Both the position numbers and the translations under genes were made by a program. A DNA stretch of 64,000 nt. Origin: Bradyrhizobium sp. SZCCT0148 (GTDB lineage Bacteria > Pseudomonadota > Alphaproteobacteria > Rhizobiales > Xanthobacteraceae). The notes below the pieces were generated by a model. The model was not told where the DNA came from and did no database searches. It was given only the letters and a program-made list of their open reading frames with translations. This document shows positions 61,574-64,000 of this stretch, in pieces. Position 1 is the stretch's first letter, and every line of letters starts with the position of its first letter. The stretch lies in assembly GCF_018129985.1 (NCBI RefSeq), contig NZ_JAFCKT010000001.1:1612001-1676000 (forward strand). The letters are read 5' to 3'.

Positions 61574-62274
61574 AACGACAGATGCGCGTCGCGGATATCG
61601 GGACGCGCGTCGAGCTCGGCCATGGTGCCGCCGAAGCAGATGCGGCCGCGCTCGATGATGTAGGCGCGATCGGAGATCAACCGCGCGAAGTGCAGATTCT
61701 GCTCGGAGACGACGATGCTGACGCCCTCCTTCTTCATGGTCAGGATGGCGTCGACCATCTGCTCCACGATCTTCGGCGACAGGCCCTCCGAGGGCTCGTC
61801 GAGCAGCACCAGCGACGGATTTCCCATCAGCGTGCGCGCAATCGTGAGCATCTGCTGTTCACCGCCGCTCATGCGGCCGCCCGGGCGGTTCTTCATCTCC
61901 CCGAGATTGGGAAACAGCGCGAACAGCTTTTCGCGGGTCCAGTATGGCGCGTTCGGACGCCTGGGCTGCTTGCCGACTTCGAGATTCTCTTCCACCGTCA
62001 GGTCGGTGAAGATGCGCCGCTCCTCCGGCACATAGCCGAGCCCCTCACGCACGATTTCGTGCGTCGGACGCAGCGAGACATCCTTGCCCTCGAACATGAT
62101 GCGGCCGGAGCGTTGCGCCACGAGCCCGACGATCGAGCGGAATGTGGTCGACTTGCCGGCGCCGTTGCGACCAAGCAGCGCAACGACCTCGCCCTCGCCA
62201 ACCTCGAAGCCGATGTCGAACAGGATATGCGCCGGGCCATAATGGCTGTTGAGTCCTTCGACGGTGAGCTTCAT
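61570..62274 (-). CDS. livF: Branched-chain-amino-acid-type ABC transporter ATPase LivF
   Basis: 234 residues, normal for LivF. Walker A LLGRNGAGKSTTFRS, LGYVPEERRIFTDLTVEENL, signature MSGGEQQMLTIARTLMG, Walker B LVLLDEPSEGLSP, switch IVVSEQN. Second ATPase of the importer; the pair with LivG energises uptake of a branched amino acid, amide or aromatic acid. Overlaps livG and marR by ATGA at each end. Confidence 0.92.
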   Translation of the reverse strand: MKLTVEGLNSHYGPAHILFDIGFEVGEGEVVALLGRNGAGKSTTFRSIVGLVAQRSGRIMFEGKDVSLRPTHEIVREGLGYVPEERRIFTDLTVEENLEVGKQPRRPNAPYWTREKLFALFPNLGEMKNRPGGRMSGGEQQMLTIARTLMGNPSLVLLDEPSEGLSPKIVEQMVDAILTMKKEGVSIVVSEQNLHFARLISDRAYIIERGRICFGGTMAELDARPDIRDAHLSL

Positions 62275-63062
62275 GTTGATGCTCCCTCGCGATGGCGGGC
62301 GTCGTAGACGAGGCCCTCTCCGAGGTAGACGGCCTGCACCTGCGGATTGCCGCGCACCTCGGCCGGAGTTCCCTCGGCGATCAGCGTCCCCCGATTCAGC
62401 ACGATAATGCGGTCGGCGTGCTCGAAGACCACGTCCATGTCGTGCTCGGTGAAGAGCACGCCGATCGATTTTTCGCGTGCAATTTGAGCCGTGAGCCGCA
62501 TCAGGTCGACGCGTTCGCGCGGCGCCATGCCGGCGGTCGGCTCGTCCATCAGCAGCAGCTTCGGCTGGTTGGCGAGTGCCACCGCAAGTTCGAGCCGCTT
62601 GAGGTCGCCATAGGCCAGCTCACCGCAGGGACGATCCGCGTAGCCGCCCATGCCGACCAGCTCAAGCAGCCGGCCGGCCTCGCCGCGTTCGAACCTCGGC
62701 GCCGAGCCGAACAGGTTGAACAGCTGCTTGCCGTGCGAGATCAGCGCGACCTGCACGTTTTCGCGCACCGTCATGGTGGCGAAGGTCGCGGTGATCTGGA
62801 AGGTGCGTCCGACGCCCATACGCCAGATCTCGCGCGGCTTCTTCCCGGTGATCTCTTCGCCGAGCAGGCGGACCTGCCCGGTATCTGGCTGGTTCTGGCC
62901 GTTGAGCATGTCGAAGCAGGTGCTCTTTCCGGCGCCGTTAGGCCCGATCAGCGCCAGAATCTCGCCGGCGCGCAGCGAGAACGAAACGCCGCGCACGGCA
63001 TGGATGCCGCCATAGGATTTGCTCAGGCCTTCGACCGCGAGAAGTGGGGTTGCAACGCTCAT
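62271..63062 (-). CDS. livG: Branched-chain-amino-acid-type ABC transporter ATPase LivG
   Basis: 263 residues from ATG 63062. Walker A LIGPNGAGKSTCFDML, GVGRTFQITATFATMTVREN, signature-like LAYGDLKRLELAVAL, Walker B LLLMDEPTAGMAP, H-loop VLFTEHDMDVVFEHADRI, and the LivG-specific C-terminal NRGTLIAEGTPAEVRGNPQV. The start overlaps the livM stop and the end overlaps livF, each by 4 bp (ATGA). Confidence 0.92.
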   Translation of the reverse strand: MSVATPLLAVEGLSKSYGGIHAVRGVSFSLRAGEILALIGPNGAGKSTCFDMLNGQNQPDTGQVRLLGEEITGKKPREIWRMGVGRTFQITATFATMTVRENVQVALISHGKQLFNLFGSAPRFERGEAGRLLELVGMGGYADRPCGELAYGDLKRLELAVALANQPKLLLMDEPTAGMAPRERVDLMRLTAQIAREKSIGVLFTEHDMDVVFEHADRIIVLNRGTLIAEGTPAEVRGNPQVQAVYLGEGLVYDARHREGAST

Positions 63063-64000
63063 TCGGCGGACTCGATCGGCTTGGCAAGCAGAGATGATCC
63101 CGGCGGCGAGGACTTCCTGCGCCGTTGCGCCAGCATTTCCAGCATGCCGACGATGCCCTTGGGAAAGACGACGACGATCAGCATAATGAAGCCGCCGAGC
63201 ACAAGCTTCGACAGGTCGGTCTGGCTTATCAGCCAGATGCTCAAGGCCTTGTAGACGATGGCGCCGATCACCGCGCCCGATACCGTTTCGACGCCGCCGA
63301 GCAGCACCATGACGAGCGCATCGACCGACAGCGAGATACCGAGATTGTCCGGGAAGACGCTCCCCTTCAGATAGGCGAACAGCGCACCGCCGATGCCGGC
63401 GGTCGTGCCCGCGATCACGAACGCCGTCCACTGGATGCGCTTGGCATTGATGCCGATCGCTTCGGTACGCAGCAGCGAGTCGCGCGTGGCCCGAAGCGCG
63501 TAGCCGAACGGCGAGAACACCATGGCCCGCAGCGCGATGGTCACCAGCGCTGCAATGCCGAGCGCCAGCCAATAGAAGTGCGACGGGCTGCCCGCCCATT
63601 TTTCCGGCCAGACGCCCAAAATGCCGTTGTCGCCGCCGGTGACGCTCACCCACTGGAACGCGATCGACCAGACGATCTGTGCGAAGGCGAGCGTCAGCAT
63701 CGCGAAGTAGACACCGGAGAGCTGCACGGCGAAGAAGCCGAACACGGCGGCCCCCATGCAGCCCATTAGCGGCCCGAGCAGCAGGCAAAGAATCATCGGC
63801 AGCCCCGCCATCTTGGCGAGGAAGGCAACGCCGTAGGCACCGAGGCCGAAATAGGCGGCATGGCCAAACGACGCGAGCCCGCCGACCGACATCAGGAAAT
63901 GCAGGCTGACGGCGAAGATCACGAAGATCGCGATCTCGGAGCCGACGGTCAGCGCGTAATTTCCGGCGAACAGCGGCAGCGTTGCCGCGATCACCAGCGC
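63059..64000 (-). CDS. livM: Branched-chain-amino-acid-type ABC transporter permease LivM (start probably outside window)
   Basis: At least 313 residues; the frame is open to the window edge and a GTG at 63994 is probably internal. Membrane helices: YALTVGSEIAIFVIFAVSLH, GLASFGHAAYFGLGAYGVAF, MILCLLLGPLMGCMGAAVFG, QLSGVYFAMLTLAFAQIVWS. The LivM signature region is LRATRDSLLRTEAIGINAKR. A cytoplasmic tail follows. The liv-type binding protein and LivH are expected just beyond the right edge. Confidence 0.9.
   Translation of the reverse strand, partial: ALVIAATLPLFAGNYALTVGSEIAIFVIFAVSLHFLMSVGGLASFGHAAYFGLGAYGVAFLAKMAGLPMILCLLLGPLMGCMGAAVFGFFAVQLSGVYFAMLTLAFAQIVWSIAFQWVSVTGGDNGILGVWPEKWAGSPSHFYWLALGIAALVTIALRAMVFSPFGYALRATRDSLLRTEAIGINAKRIQWTAFVIAGTTAGIGGALFAYLKGSVFPDNLGISLSVDALVMVLLGGVETVSGAVIGAIVYKALSIWLISQTDLSKLVLGGFIMLIVVVFPKGIVGMLEMLAQRRRKSSPPGSSLLAKPIESAE

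Noticed and set aside
1..64000. CRISPR arrays, insertion sequences, prophage
   Set aside because: No regularly spaced repeats with unique spacers, no transposase or phage proteins were found by eye on either strand.

Overview
The window is GC-rich and reads as a chromosomal segment of a Bradyrhizobium-like alphaproteobacterium (Hyphomicrobiales). This rests on gene content (ferredoxin-NADP reductase, IalB-type protein, DUF6894, many ABC, tripartite and CoA-linked catabolic genes), on iron-control-element-like boxes upstream of a TonB receptor, and on several intergenic stretches that match, from memory, palindromic repeats scattered through Bradyrhizobium genomes. No rRNA, transposase, integrase, prophage or CRISPR array was seen. 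There is one tRNA, tRNA-Gln(CTG).

Layout. 1-1.1 kb: start of a TonB-dependent siderophore receptor and a small gene, both with Irr-box-like motifs upstream. 1.4-6.4 kb: an RND efflux pair and an IalB-type periplasmic protein. 6.5-10.2 kb: an arylsulfatase broken by a 50-bp tandem duplication, its divergent TetR regulator with a near-perfect palindrome, a DUF1428 gene and tRNA-Gln. 10.8-16 kb: DUF3750, RNase Z, a MerR-controlled oxidoreductase with a 19-bp-spacer promoter, two gene remnants, an amidase. 16-21.5 kb: a TetR-RND efflux module with a palindrome at the pump promoter. 21.5-31 kb: a TSUP permease, then a minus-strand block of three paralogous LuxR-type regulators, an AraC regulator and a large autotransporter whose signal peptide is out of frame at a short TG/CA repeat. 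31-34 kb: small secreted, MaoC, tiny overlapping and conserved hypothetical genes, and a lytic transglycosylase. 34-40 kb: Baeyer-Villiger-type monooxygenase, acyl-CoA ligase, acyl-CoA dehydrogenase and an orphan amino-acid-type binding protein.

40.3-47.3 kb is a probable GntR regulon. An ABC importer with an amidohydrolase (minus), the GntR gene (plus), a SnoaL-like protein (minus) and a cytosine-deaminase-like amidohydrolase (plus) are arranged around three TGCATGCA boxes, all intergenic. It probably takes up and hydrolyses an unidentified (possibly N-heterocyclic or amide) compound. 47.8-53.8 kb is a tightly overlapping operon for the lower protocatechuate/gallate 4,5-cleavage route (PDC lactonase, GalB-type hydratase, CHA aldolase, a 4,5-dihydroxyphthalate-decarboxylase-like protein and an oxidoreductase). 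It has a TetR regulator and a divergent tripartite-type solute receptor, but no ring-cleavage dioxygenase is visible.

54-64 kb: a frameshifted PepSY protein, an MscS channel, a DUF763 protein, ferredoxin-NADP reductase, an enamidase-like amidohydrolase behind a strong palindrome, and a branched-chain-amino-acid-type ABC operon (livM-livG-livF) ending in a MarR gene. Several genes are broken by small indels (arylsulfatase, autotransporter, PepSY protein, MFS remnant). These may be real decay or phase variation, or sequence errors, and need read-level checking.
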